28,103 nucleotides of DNA from Alphaproteobacteria bacterium (GTDB lineage: Bacteria; Pseudomonadota; Alphaproteobacteria; Rhizobiales; Aestuariivirgaceae): NCBI GenBank assembly GCA_024639035.1, contig JAHEJE010000004.1:1-28103 (forward strand), read 5' to 3'. The notes beneath the pieces are model-generated. The model had not been told where the DNA came from. It saw nothing but the letters and a program-made list of their open reading frames with translations, and did no database searches. Every line of letters starts with the position of its first letter. Position 1 is the stretch's first letter. The position numbers and the translations under genes were made by a program. Below, in pieces: positions 7,053 to 15,538 of the stretch.

Positions 7053-8708
7053 TCATCTCGTGGATGAACGCGTGTTAGCGGACGATCGGGTGGTGTGCGA
7101 TGTTCGAAATTTTCGTCCTTGTGAAAAATGTCCGTATACGGTCAAAAAAGCAAGCCCCAACAGCAGAAAAAACAGAAGATTTCCATACTTAGCGTAAATG
7201 GTGGGGGTTAATGGTTTGGGCAAGCGGCCATCAATTATCCCGGCTTGGTCAAGGTCGAGCTTGCTCAAGACTCTCCCCCTTGGATCAATGATGGCCGATA
7301 TCCCTGTGTTGGCGGCCCGTATCATTGGTAATCCCTGCTCGATAGCCCGCATGCGGGCCTGGGCGAAATGTTGGTGCGGCCCGATTGAATGGCCGAACCA
7401 GGCGTCGTTGGTAACATTGATCAACCACTGCGGACGGTGCTCCGCGTCCACCATGCCGGTGGGAAAGATCGTCTCATAGCACACAAGCGCAGCAAATGGC
7501 GGTGTGTCTGGCGCGATCAGGGTCAGCGGACCCGAGCCGGGTGAAAAACCAAGTGGTAGTGTGACGATTTTTCGCAACCCGAGCGGTTCAAGTAGATCGG
7601 CAAACGGAAGGAATTCCCCGAATGGGACCAATCTTTGTTTGTGATATTGAGCAACGACTTCGCCGCTGCCGGACACCGCGATGACGCTATTGTGGACCTT
7701 TGAGTTCGAGCGCCCTTCCGGTCCGGGGTGGCGTGTGACGGCACCCATGATGTACACCGCCTTGCCGCCTAAAAGTCCGCCGATTTGTTTGCGCAGTTCG
7801 CCAAGCTCGGCGATCAGCACTGGCAATGCGCTCTCAGGCCAGATCACGTGACTGATCGCGCCGCGTTCAGCGTTCGAGGCATCTCCGAGCGTCAGTTTAA
7901 GATAACGGGCAAAGATTTCTTCGCGGCGATTGGGATTCCATTTCTCCGCTTGAGAGATGTTCGGCTGGACGATTCGCAGGTTGATGCCTTCCTGAAAACC
8001 GGGTGAGGGTTGACCGAGCCGCCAGCTTCCGTACACGAAACTGGCGGCCAGACTACAAAAAATGAGCAGCATGCCGACAATTCGGGGGAATAGCCGCCTG
8101 TGATTCTCCGTATCGTCTGTCAGCGCCGCCGGCGTTGCCGACCACAAGACCACGAGTAGCGTAACGCCGAAGATACCCACGAGGCTCCCTAGCTGCGCCA
8201 GTGGTTGAAGCGCATCGACAACATAACCCGGCGTGTTCCACGGAAATCCGCTGAGGACCGTGCCGCGCAACCATTCAAACAGCGCCAAGCTCGCCGCCAA
8301 TCCGACAATACGCACCAGGCCGGGGCGCCAGAACCATATCGCCAGCATTGCCGCCAGACCCCAGAAGACAGCCAGCCCGGCCGGTAGCAAAGTTACCGCA
8401 AAGGGCAATGCCCAGGCAAACACATCGGCCTCGACAAGAAAGGCTTCGCCGATCCAGTGCAGTGATACAAGGAAGTATCCGAAGGCGAAGCTCCAGCCGG
8501 TGCAAAAGGCTGGCCACAGCCGCCGTCTTGCCTCTGATTGGGCATGAACCCCGTCGAGAAGCCAGACGAGAACCGGCATGGAGATGAACAGGACGGGCCA
8601 CAGGGAAAGCGGCGGCAGGGCGGCGGCGGACAAAATGCCGAAGCACGCTGCGGTCAGCACGCGCCGCCATCCCCAGATCAGAACAAACTTGAGCGCAAAT
8701 GAGGTCAT
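7053..8708 (-). CDS. lnt: Apolipoprotein N-acyltransferase
   Basis: Lnt adds the third acyl chain, from phospholipid, to the N-terminal cysteine of lipoproteins in the inner membrane, before Lol export. The 551 residues have about six N-terminal membrane helices (~15-225), a periplasmic nitrilase domain (~240-510), and a final helix (~510-525). The nitrilase catalytic triad is visible: E292 (IWPES), K357 (QYHKQRLVPFGEF) and C410 (LVCYE). The C-terminal tail after the last helix is rich in R, S and T (about 26 residues) and has no obvious partner. ATG at 8708. Downstream gene is the XRE regulator; upstream is corC, an arrangement conserved in rhizobia. The 227 bases upstream carry no other gene. 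Confidence 0.95.
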   Translation of the reverse strand: MTSFALKFVLIWGWRRVLTAACFGILSAAALPPLSLWPVLFISMPVLVWLLDGVHAQSEARRRLWPAFCTGWSFAFGYFLVSLHWIGEAFLVEADVFAWALPFAVTLLPAGLAVFWGLAAMLAIWFWRPGLVRIVGLAASLALFEWLRGTVLSGFPWNTPGYVVDALQPLAQLGSLVGIFGVTLLVVLWSATPAALTDDTENHRRLFPRIVGMLLIFCSLAASFVYGSWRLGQPSPGFQEGINLRIVQPNISQAEKWNPNRREEIFARYLKLTLGDASNAERGAISHVIWPESALPVLIAELGELRKQIGGLLGGKAVYIMGAVTRHPGPEGRSNSKVHNSVIAVSGSGEVVAQYHKQRLVPFGEFLPFADLLEPLGLRKIVTLPLGFSPGSGPLTLIAPDTPPFAALVCYETIFPTGMVDAEHRPQWLINVTNDAWFGHSIGPHQHFAQARMRAIEQGLPMIRAANTGISAIIDPRGRVLSKLDLDQAGIIDGRLPKPLTPTIYAKYGNLLFFLLLGLAFLTVYGHFSQGRKFRTSHTTRSSANTRSSTR

Positions 8709-8935
8709 TCAGGCGATGTTCCAGACCAATCGTCGAGGCCAAACTGCATGTGCGATCAAGCTGCCGACCAATGGCCCGGCATGCATTCGAAGTCGGTACG
8801 AATCAAAGTGCACGCAAAAAACTTATGCATGTTGCGCCAAAGTGAGTCGCCACGCCACAGATTTACCAGACAGTACGCTGATTGGTGGTTGGTCAAAAAA
8901 GGCTATCGCGAAGCTTCACTTGCTCGCTGACCGTG

Positions 8936-9955
8936 TCAATCTGGCTTGGCAGGACCAGTTGGTTTGACTTTCAGCCGCTTGATCCTTCTCAGGTCAGCGC
9001 CGACCACCTCGAACTCAAGCCCACTGGGATGGGGAATGAGTTCACCACGGACCGGGACCCTGCCGAGCATGGAGAATATCAGGCCGCCCACCGTGTCGAC
9101 GTCCTCGTCACGGTCATCGGGCAGCAGATCGATCCCCAGCAACTCCTCAAGACCATCAATTGGCGCGCGGGCATCGACGAGGTACGCCCCGCCGTTGAGA
9201 GACTTGATGAAGTCAGCTTCGGTGTCATCGTGCTCGTCAGAAATATCGCCGACGATTTCTTCTACCAGGTCTTCGATCGACGCGAGCCCATCGGTACCGC
9301 CATACTCGTCGACGACCACAGCCATGTGAATGTGCGTCGTTTGCATCTTCACCAGCAAGTCCCCTGCCTGCATCGACGGCGGCACAAACAGTACCTCGCG
9401 GATCAGGCCGGACTCCTCGACGGTTGTCTCAAGTTTCCTCGCCGACAGATTGAGACTTCCGCTGATTGTCGGCTCCCCGTTGGCGTGGCCACCGTTGTTA
9501 CCGGTCGTTTTGCGCCTGCCTCTTCCCAATTCCGCCATCCAACGCACCAGATCCTTGATATGGACCATGCCAAGCGGATCATCCAGTGTTTCGCGGTAGA
9601 CAGGCAGCCGCGAATGATTGGCTTCGATAAAGATCGCCAAGAGGTCATGCATTGTCACCGAGGTATCGACCGCAATGATATCTGCACGCGGCACCATGAC
9701 ATCATCCACCCGGAGTTCTGAGAACTGCAGCAGTTTGAGCATCATCGAACGCTCTTGCGGGCGAAACCCTTCGTCGCCGCTTTCGTCGCCGTGTTGTTCG
9801 ATCACGCCTTGCAGGCTTTCGCGCAGCGATGCATCTCGCTCACTGGCAAACAGCCCGCGGAGTCGCGTCCACACGCTGACGTCATTGCCATTTGAATTGC
9901 CAGATGATTCTGCGGAATCAGGCTCAACGGTCTTTTCGGTACTTTGATCGTCCAT
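8936..9955 (-). CDS. Hemolysin/CorC family CBS-domain protein (TlyC-like)
   Basis: A soluble protein of 339 residues: a CBS pair (~84-143 with VMVPRADIIAVD, and ~185-240 with HMAVVVDEYGGTDGLASIEDLVEEIVG) followed by the CorC_HlyC domain (~250-332). The motif RLPVYRETLDDPLGMVHIKDL is typical of the CorC/TlyC type. It lacks the N-terminal membrane DUF21 part of longer relatives, as in E. coli CorC. An insert of about 35 residues rich in G, N, R and T (~145-178) separates the two CBS motifs. CorC was linked to magnesium/cobalt efflux and to the ybeY-lnt locus; the precise role is unclear. It lies between ybeY and lnt, the usual neighbourhood. Confidence 0.9.
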   Translation of the reverse strand: MDDQSTEKTVEPDSAESSGNSNGNDVSVWTRLRGLFASERDASLRESLQGVIEQHGDESGDEGFRPQERSMMLKLLQFSELRVDDVMVPRADIIAVDTSVTMHDLLAIFIEANHSRLPVYRETLDDPLGMVHIKDLVRWMAELGRGRRKTTGNNGGHANGEPTISGSLNLSARKLETTVEESGLIREVLFVPPSMQAGDLLVKMQTTHIHMAVVVDEYGGTDGLASIEDLVEEIVGDISDEHDDTEADFIKSLNGGAYLVDARAPIDGLEELLGIDLLPDDRDEDVDTVGGLIFSMLGRVPVRGELIPHPSGLEFEVVGADLRRIKRLKVKPTGPAKPD

Positions 9956-9984
9956 CGTCTTTTAATGAAAAACCGGACAGCCCC

Positions 9985-10500
9985 CTAGGCGACTGGTCCA
10001 GTCCCAGCAATTTCCTTGTATGGATTGCTCAGGCCAATAGTCTTTAGCGCCGCGATTTCGATCGCTTCCATCCGCTCGGCAGCACAATCATCCTCATGAT
10101 CATAGCCCAATAAATGCAACAATCCGTGAATAACCAGATGGCAGTAGTGCGCTTGCAAGCTCTTGCCCTGAACTTCAGCCTCCTGACGCACCTGGCCAAA
10201 TGCCAGCATGATGTCACCAAGTGGCACAATTGCGTCCTCGGGAAGTCCCGCCGGCGAAAGGGCCGGAAAAGACAACACATTGGTCGGGCCGGTCTTGCCC
10301 CGCCAGATTTGGTTCAGCTTTGCGACCTCGTCATTATCACTAAGCAAGATTGAAACTTCACACTTCCGGTCAGCCGCTCCAGCCGCGACCATAGCCGCAC
10401 AACAAGCCCTTTCGGCCAATCGCTCCGGCTCCGGCACAATCGACCAGGCCGGGCTTTCGGTACTTATGGCAATTTTCAACTCTGCGGCCGGGCAATTCAC
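9985..10500 (-). CDS. ybeY: Endoribonuclease YbeY
   Basis: YbeY is a metal-dependent single-strand endoribonuclease needed for 16S rRNA 3' maturation, 70S quality control and, in rhizobia, small-RNA regulation. The 171-residue protein has the signature H-x3-H-x5-H at H125, H129 and H135 (HLVIHGLLHLLGYDHE), and the upstream TNVLSFP and PLGDIML motifs. The start is GTG at 10500, overlapping the phoH stop (GTGA, 4 bp), so it is likely translated by coupling to phoH. The pair phoH-ybeY is conserved in most bacteria. Nothing seems missing. Confidence 0.96.
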   Translation of the reverse strand: MNCPAAELKIAISTESPAWSIVPEPERLAERACCAAMVAAGAADRKCEVSILLSDNDEVAKLNQIWRGKTGPTNVLSFPALSPAGLPEDAIVPLGDIMLAFGQVRQEAEVQGKSLQAHYCHLVIHGLLHLLGYDHEDDCAAERMEAIEIAALKTIGLSNPYKEIAGTGPVA

Positions 10501-11501
10501 TGCTTTGAAGCGTTGTTATAGGCACTAACGATCCGTGTCACCAGCGGATGCCGTACGATGTCATTCTCGTCGAATCGTATTTGGGTAATGCCGTCGACAC
10601 CTTCAAGCAGGCGCGTCGCATGATCGAGTCCTGACCGCGTTCCTGCCGGCAGGTCGATCTGGCTCGGATCGCCGGTGACAACCATCCGGCTGTTGGCACC
10701 AAAGCGGGTGAGAAACATCTTCATCTGTTGAGGCGTGGTGTTCTGCGCTTCGTCGAGAATAATGAACGCCGACGACAAGGTGCGCCCGCGCATGAATGCC
10801 AAGGGCGCGATCTCGATGGTTTCCTCGGTCATGCCGCGATTGACCAGGCTGGCCGGAAGCACATCGTACAGTGCATCGTAGAGTGGCCGCAGATAGGGAT
10901 CGACTTTCTCCTTCATATCACCCGGGAGAAACCCAAGTCGTTCGCCTGCTTCGACCGCCGGGCGCGACAGGATGATGCGATCGACCTTGCCGTTCGACAG
11001 CTCTGTTGCCGCCGCTGCCACTGCAAGATAGGTCTTGCCGGTGCCGGCCGGGCCGGTCCCAAAGATCAAATCCTCGGACTGCAGGGCGCGGATATATGCT
11101 TCCTGCCCGGGTGATCGGGGCGAGATGGTCTTTCGCAGCGTCTTGATTTCCGCACCGCTGTCAACGCAAGGTGCGGTGCTCGACCTGCTCATGCGTATCG
11201 CTCCGTCGACGTCACCGGCGGTGATCTCCAATCCATTTCGGGCCCGCTCGTATAGTCCGTTGAGCACCCGCCGCGCGGCTTCGCGGGCCTCTTTCGTGCC
11301 GCTGACCGAAACCTTGTTGCCGCGCGGCGTGATATCGAGTCCGAGTCGCTGCTCAATGAGAGTCAGGTGCTGATCGTGTTCACCGAACATCAATGACAGC
11401 AACCGATTGTCATCGAAACTTAGGGTAAGAGGCCCGGTGCGATGCTTCCCGACAGCTGAGGATGCATCGGGCTCGGCCGATGCCAGTCTACGAGGGCTCA
11501 A
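10497..11501 (-). CDS. phoH: PhoH family P-loop ATPase
   Basis: A cytoplasmic ATPase of 334 residues whose biochemical role in the cell remains poorly known; genetic neighbourhood (miaB, ybeY) suggests RNA metabolism. Residues ~25-100 form the N-terminal RNA-binding-like KH region (LIEQRLGLDITPRGNKVSVSG). The PhoH ATPase domain follows (~130-330) with Walker A GPAGTGKT (150-157), and Walker B FIILDEAQNTT, plus VVTGDPSQIDLP. The start is TTG at 11501, with GGGA about 10 nt upstream; no better codon is visible in frame, but the first ~20 residues are not conserved in the family so a later start is possible. The stop overlaps the GTG of ybeY. A 49-base gap separates it from miaB. Confidence 0.93.
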   Translation of the reverse strand: MSPRRLASAEPDASSAVGKHRTGPLTLSFDDNRLLSLMFGEHDQHLTLIEQRLGLDITPRGNKVSVSGTKEAREAARRVLNGLYERARNGLEITAGDVDGAIRMSRSSTAPCVDSGAEIKTLRKTISPRSPGQEAYIRALQSEDLIFGTGPAGTGKTYLAVAAAATELSNGKVDRIILSRPAVEAGERLGFLPGDMKEKVDPYLRPLYDALYDVLPASLVNRGMTEETIEIAPLAFMRGRTLSSAFIILDEAQNTTPQQMKMFLTRFGANSRMVVTGDPSQIDLPAGTRSGLDHATRLLEGVDGITQIRFDENDIVRHPLVTRIVSAYNNASKQ

Positions 11502-11550
11502 GACAGTGGATTCCCGATTGGCCTTTGGATGAAATGTGCCTGCAAAAATA

Positions 11551-12918
11551 TTATCCTTGTTGCCGAGCGCTGACGTCCAGTTGTCCGGTGAGTGAGTTTA
11601 CGCCAGCTTCTTCGACATGAACACGCACAATTTGACCAATTTGCGCTCCACCGGCATCAACATGGACCGCCTGGAGATAGGGCGAGCGGCCGACGAGTTG
11701 GCCTGCATGGCGTCCCGGTTTTTCCAGCAGGACTTCCAGTGCGCGTCCAACACATGATTGATTGAACGCCAGTTGTTGTTTTCTGAGAAGGGTCTGCAGG
11801 CGCTCCAGGCGTTCCGACTTGGTTTCCTCGGCGACCTGCTCCGCAGACTGGGCGGCTGGCGTGCCCGGGCGCGGAGAATATTTGAACGAATACGCCTGAG
11901 CATAGCCCACACGCCGAACCAGGGCCATTGTTTCCTCGAAGTCTTCATCGGTTTCGCCAGGAAATCCTACGATGAAATCTCCCGACAGGGCGATGTCGGG
12001 GCGTACGGAGCGAATGCGATCGATCAGGCGGACATAGTCCATAACCGAATGGCGCCGGTTCATTGCCTTTAGGACGCGGTCGGAGCCGGCCTGGATCGGT
12101 AAGTGGAGGTAGGGCATCACCTTTGGGTTGCTGCCATGGACCTCGATCAATTCCTCATCCATGTCCCGCGGATGGCTGGTGGTATAGCGGATCCGTTCAA
12201 TCCCTTCGATCTTGCTCAGCTGAGTAAGCAGCCTGCCCAGGCTCCAGCTTTCGCCGTCAGGTCCGTCGCCATGATATGCATTCACGTTCTGACCCAGAAG
12301 GGTGATTTCGCGCACTCCGCCGTCGGCCAGACGCTCCGCTTCTGCCGTCACCGCCGCCGCCGACCGAGAGTACTCGGCACCGCGTGTATAGGGCACGACA
12401 CAGAACGCGCAGAACTTGTCGCAACCTTCCTGCACCGTGACAAAAGCCGTCACACTGCGTGCAATCGGTTTCGTTTCCACAAACCGGCTGAACTTGTCCT
12501 CGGTGGGGAATTCGGTCTCGACAATCGAAGCACCTGTTCCGGTGCGTCTCGATATCAACTCAGGCAGCCGATGATAGGTCTGCGGCCCAACCACGACATC
12601 CACCACTGGCGCCCGGTTGACGATCTCTTCGCCTTCGGCCTGCGCAACGCAGCCGGCAACGGCTATCAACATGTCATGCCCGTTGGCGGCACGCTCCTGC
12701 TTGAGTATGCGCAATCGGCCAAGTTCGGAATACACTTTCTCAGCCGCCTTTTCTCGGATGTGGCAGGTGTTGAGAATGACAAGGTCGGCCTTGCCGGCCT
12801 CATCGACCGCTTCAAAGCCTTCCGGCGCCAGCACATCGCCCATGCGCTCGCTGTCGTAGACATTCATCTGGCAGCCGTAGGTCTTGATGAAGACGCGCTT
12901 GGGTGCTCGCAGGTTCAT
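11551..12918 (-). CDS. miaB: tRNA-2-methylthio-N6-dimethylallyladenosine synthase MiaB
   Basis: MiaB is a radical-SAM methylthiotransferase that puts a methylthio group on i6A37 of tRNAs. The 455-residue protein has the N-terminal UPF0004 domain holding the auxiliary cluster cysteines C16 (TYGCQMN), C52 (NTCHIRE) and C90 (AGCVAQ). The radical-SAM core has C166-x3-C170-x2-C173 (CDKFCAFCVVPYTRG), and a C-terminal TRAM domain occupies ~380-445. All six cluster cysteines are present. The ATG at 12918 fits family length. It uses S-adenosylmethionine, made by MetK further downstream. It sits between the acyltransferase and phoH, as in rhizobia. Confidence 0.97.
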   Translation of the reverse strand: MNLRAPKRVFIKTYGCQMNVYDSERMGDVLAPEGFEAVDEAGKADLVILNTCHIREKAAEKVYSELGRLRILKQERAANGHDMLIAVAGCVAQAEGEEIVNRAPVVDVVVGPQTYHRLPELISRRTGTGASIVETEFPTEDKFSRFVETKPIARSVTAFVTVQEGCDKFCAFCVVPYTRGAEYSRSAAAVTAEAERLADGGVREITLLGQNVNAYHGDGPDGESWSLGRLLTQLSKIEGIERIRYTTSHPRDMDEELIEVHGSNPKVMPYLHLPIQAGSDRVLKAMNRRHSVMDYVRLIDRIRSVRPDIALSGDFIVGFPGETDEDFEETMALVRRVGYAQAYSFKYSPRPGTPAAQSAEQVAEETKSERLERLQTLLRKQQLAFNQSCVGRALEVLLEKPGRHAGQLVGRSPYLQAVHVDAGGAQIGQIVRVHVEEAGVNSLTGQLDVSARQQG

Positions 12919-12990
12919 GGACGAGAGACTCCGTTGCTGCAGGTCTCATACGGGTTTTGCAGCCGGAGTCAATTGATCAGCCAGGAGAGC

Positions 12991-13791
12991 TTACCGGTAA
13001 AGCGATTGAGCAAGGCTGGCAGCGATGGTTTCCTGGCAGTGTCTGGCCAGCGCCTTGCGCCCGCCTGCTTCAGCCACACCAACCGGCTCGTGAAAGCGCA
13101 GGCTTACGTCTATCGGACCTTTCTTGGCCGCATTCCAAAGATGCGGAAGCAAGGCCATATCACCATACCAGGCAAAATGCGATCGCCCGGCCCACCCCAA
13201 GGGAATGCCATGACAGTGGGTCAAGGCAAGGCACACGGGCTGCACTTTCACAGGCGCGCCGTCAGCGCTGAGCTCAGCCGCCCCAAACAGGGCGCTCTTG
13301 AACGGCAGCACACGATTGCCGTTGCTGGACGTGCCCTCGGCGAACAATACCAGGGTTTCACCGTCCTGCAGTCTCTGCTCCATCCTGGCCTTGGCAGATC
13401 CTGTCTGGTGGCGCCGATCACGGTCAATGAACACGGTCCGTCCGACCCGAGCCATTACTCCGAACACCGGCCATTTCGATACATCCCGCTTGGCGACAAA
13501 CGTTACCGGCCGAACCGCGCCGAGAATAATGATGTCAAGCCAGGAAACATGATTGGAAATCCACACCGAGGGGCGCCCGGACAAAGGTGATCCTTCAACC
13601 CGCACTCTGATCCCCAGAACCTTTGCAAGGGTGCGAAAATAGATGTGAGGGAACGTCCGCGCCGCGGCGCCTGCCGTCAAAGCAAGCCCTGACTGAATGA
13701 CCACCGCCGGCAAGGTCATGATGGCAAATGCTGCGACCAGGCCCACGGCGCGCAGCCGCCCCGGACCCTCGGCTTGCCCTAGATTCGCCAT
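12991..13791 (-). CDS. PlsC-family acyltransferase (1-acylglycerol-3-phosphate or lyso-ornithine-lipid O-acyltransferase)
   Basis: A membrane-associated acyltransferase of 266 residues. It has a hydrophobic N-terminal segment (~15-45), the catalytic H-x4-D motif H81-VSWL-D86 (ISNHVSWLD), and the second motif FAEGTSS at 150-156, here with A where PlsC usually has P. Relatives acylate lysophosphatidic acid (PlsC) or lyso-ornithine lipid (OlsA). In Sinorhizobium meliloti, as I recall, olsA lies immediately upstream of miaB, the same position as here, so OlsA is a real alternative to PlsC; no olsB is visible in the window. Its ATG overlaps the ubiE stop by 13 bp, unusually deep, so translation may be coupled. 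Exact substrate not decidable from sequence. Confidence 0.85.
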   Translation of the reverse strand: MANLGQAEGPGRLRAVGLVAAFAIMTLPAVVIQSGLALTAGAAARTFPHIYFRTLAKVLGIRVRVEGSPLSGRPSVWISNHVSWLDIIILGAVRPVTFVAKRDVSKWPVFGVMARVGRTVFIDRDRRHQTGSAKARMEQRLQDGETLVLFAEGTSSNGNRVLPFKSALFGAAELSADGAPVKVQPVCLALTHCHGIPLGWAGRSHFAWYGDMALLPHLWNAAKKGPIDVSLRFHEPVGVAEAGGRKALARHCQETIAASLAQSLYR

Positions 13792-14567
13792 CCCGAATGA
13801 ATCGCCGCAACGCCTCCGGAAAGATTGCGGTACTGCACCCGCGAAAACCCCGCTTCGCGGATCATTGCTGCAAATGTCTCCTGATTGGGGAATTTCCGAA
13901 TGCTCTCGACGAGATACCGATAGGGTTGGCCATCGCCGGTCACCGCCTTGCCGACCGCCGGTATGACGGCAAAAGAATAGGCATCATAGATCTGCTGCAG
14001 ACCGGGCACCGCCAGTGCGGAGAATTCAAGGCAAAGAAAGCGTCCGCCAGGCTTCAACACGCGATAAGCTTCGGCCAATGCGGTTTCAATGCGGGTGACG
14101 TTTCGGATGCCGAAGGCGATCGTGTAGGCATCGAAGCACTTGTCGCCAAACGGCAGGCATTCGGCATTGGCGACATGGAAACGGCATGTTCCCCGAACCG
14201 CTTCGGTTTTTGATCGGCGCCGGCCTTCCATCAGCATTTCCGGGGAAATGTCGCCCAAGGTTACGCTGGTTCCGCGCCCCGCAGCCCGGGCGATCCGAAA
14301 AGCGATATCGCCGGTGCCGCCGGCCATGTCGAGCACGTTGAAACGCTGCCCGCCTTTCGGCGGATTGAGCCAGGTGACGAAATCGTCCTTCCACAGCCGA
14401 TGCAGACCTCCCGACATCAGGTCGTTCATCTGATCGTAGCGCTCGGCCACTTTGCTGAAGACGGCGTTGACCATCCCCTGCTTTGCGGCCTCGGACACCT
14501 TGACGAACCCGAAGTCCACGGGTTCGGACGGGGGCTGCGATTGCTGCGATGCGGTCGGACTGGTCAT
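13779..14567 (-). CDS. ubiE: Ubiquinone/menaquinone biosynthesis C-methyltransferase UbiE
   Basis: UbiE methylates the quinone ring (2-polyprenyl-6-methoxy-1,4-benzoquinone in the ubiquinone pathway) using S-adenosylmethionine. The 262-residue sequence has FSKVAERYDQMNDLMSGGLH (~37-56), the SAM loop DMAGGTGDIAF (80-90), the AFGIRNVT motif and the C-terminal GVAAIHSGWRI ending, all family signatures. ATG at 14567 with AGGAGG two bases upstream. It is the first gene on this strand, divergent from mutM across a 58-bp gap. In Rhizobium relatives ubiB normally follows ubiE; here an acyltransferase follows and overlaps its end by 13 bp. Confidence 0.96.
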   Translation of the reverse strand: MTSPTASQQSQPPSEPVDFGFVKVSEAAKQGMVNAVFSKVAERYDQMNDLMSGGLHRLWKDDFVTWLNPPKGGQRFNVLDMAGGTGDIAFRIARAAGRGTSVTLGDISPEMLMEGRRRSKTEAVRGTCRFHVANAECLPFGDKCFDAYTIAFGIRNVTRIETALAEAYRVLKPGGRFLCLEFSALAVPGLQQIYDAYSFAVIPAVGKAVTGDGQPYRYLVESIRKFPNQETFAAMIREAGFSRVQYRNLSGGVAAIHSGWRI

Positions 14568-14575
14568 GGCCTCCT

Positions 14576-14606
14576 GTATAGGCCAAACTGCCGCCCTGGC
14601 CTATAC
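14576..14606. repeat. 9-bp inverted repeat with 13-bp spacer in the ubiE/mutM divergent promoter
   Basis: GTATAGGCC (14576-14584) is matched exactly by GGCCTATAC (14598-14606). The two arms lie almost symmetrically in the 58 bp between the divergent starts. Each arm contains CTATAC, a -10-like hexamer, one facing mutM (plus) and one facing ubiE (minus). No matching -35 is clear, so it may be an operator or symmetrical core promoter. The 13-bp spacer is typical of a dimer-binding site. Confidence 0.6.
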
Positions 14607-14625
14607 CATAGAGACAACATTATCC

Positions 14626-15519
14626 ATGCCGGAACTTCCCGAGGTCGAAACCGTACGCCGCGGACTGGACGCTGCGATGGTCGGGCGCGTCATCTCTGCG
14701 GCCGAAGTCCGGCGCGCGGGACTACGGTTTGATTTTCCCGATCGATTTGCCCAACGGCTGATAGGGCGCAGGATCAGGCATGTGTCGCGCCGGGCCAAGT
14801 ATCTTCTGGCCGGTCTCGATAGCGACGAAACCCTGATCGTCCACCTTGGCATGACCGGTCGGTTTTCGGTGTTTTCAAATGACCGCCAAGACCGGAATCT
14901 CGGCGAGTTTTATTATGAACCCCCGGCTTCACGAGCAGCCGATGGACCTCATGACCATGTAGTGCTGAGGCTCGATGACGGAACCCTGCTGGTCTATACC
15001 GACCCGCGCCGGTTTGGGGTCATGGACCTGTGCCCGACTGGTGCTCTGACGCAACACCGCTTGCTCAAGGTTCTGGGCGCGGAACCGTTGGGTAACGAGT
15101 TGAACGCTGCTTACCTCAAGACGCATTTCGCAAACCGGCGGTCGCCGCTCAAGGCAGTTCTGCTTGACCAGGGCATCGTTGCCGGTTTGGGAAACATCTA
15201 TGTCTGTGAAGTACTGAACCGCACCAGGCTGTCGCCGCGGCGCCAGGCCGGCACGCTTGCCCGTGGTCGTCGACCGGATTCGCGGCTTGAGCGTCTGGTT
15301 GCCGAGATCAGGGCGGTTCTCGTCGAGGCCATTGAGGCTGGTGGCTCGACATTGCGCGACTATGCCGCGCCCCATGGCACGCAGGGCGGTTTTCAACAGC
15401 GCTTTCGTGCCTACGATCGAGAGGGCAAGCCTTGTCTCAATAAAGATTGCAAGGGTATAGTCCGCCGCATCGTCCAGTCAGGGCGTTCGACGTTCTATTG
15501 CCCGCGCTGTCAGCGCTGA
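14626..15519 (+). CDS. mutM: Formamidopyrimidine-DNA glycosylase (Fpg)
   Basis: Fpg/MutM excises 8-oxoguanine and other oxidised purines and nicks the strand by beta/delta elimination. The 297-residue product starts at the ATG 14626, which gives the required catalytic N-terminus PELPEVETVRRGL; the frame is open upstream but catalysis needs Pro as residue 1 of the mature protein, which fixes this start. K58 (counting Met) is the conserved lysine in SRRAKYLL. The DNA-binding helix-two-turn-helix contains LDQGIVAGLGNIY. The C-terminal zinc finger has four cysteines as C-x4-C then C-x2-C (CPRC), with the conserved GRSTFYC. It diverges from ubiE. A complete enzyme with nothing missing. Confidence 0.97.
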   Translation: MPELPEVETVRRGLDAAMVGRVISAAEVRRAGLRFDFPDRFAQRLIGRRIRHVSRRAKYLLAGLDSDETLIVHLGMTGRFSVFSNDRQDRNLGEFYYEPPASRAADGPHDHVVLRLDDGTLLVYTDPRRFGVMDLCPTGALTQHRLLKVLGAEPLGNELNAAYLKTHFANRRSPLKAVLLDQGIVAGLGNIYVCEVLNRTRLSPRRQAGTLARGRRPDSRLERLVAEIRAVLVEAIEAGGSTLRDYAAPHGTQGGFQQRFRAYDREGKPCLNKDCKGIVRRIVQSGRSTFYCPRCQR

Positions 15520-15538
15520 TGTCCATCGGGGAAACGCT

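Noticed and set aside
8895..8927. Possible terminator after the corC-like gene
   Set aside because: The stem has a bulge and the T-run is separated from it by 7 nt, so it does not fit a standard terminator.
12103..13590. Plus-strand open frame of 495 codons opposite miaB and the acyltransferase
   Set aside because: It is the complement of two well-identified genes with clear motifs and spans the gap between them; high GC content commonly yields such long antisense frames.
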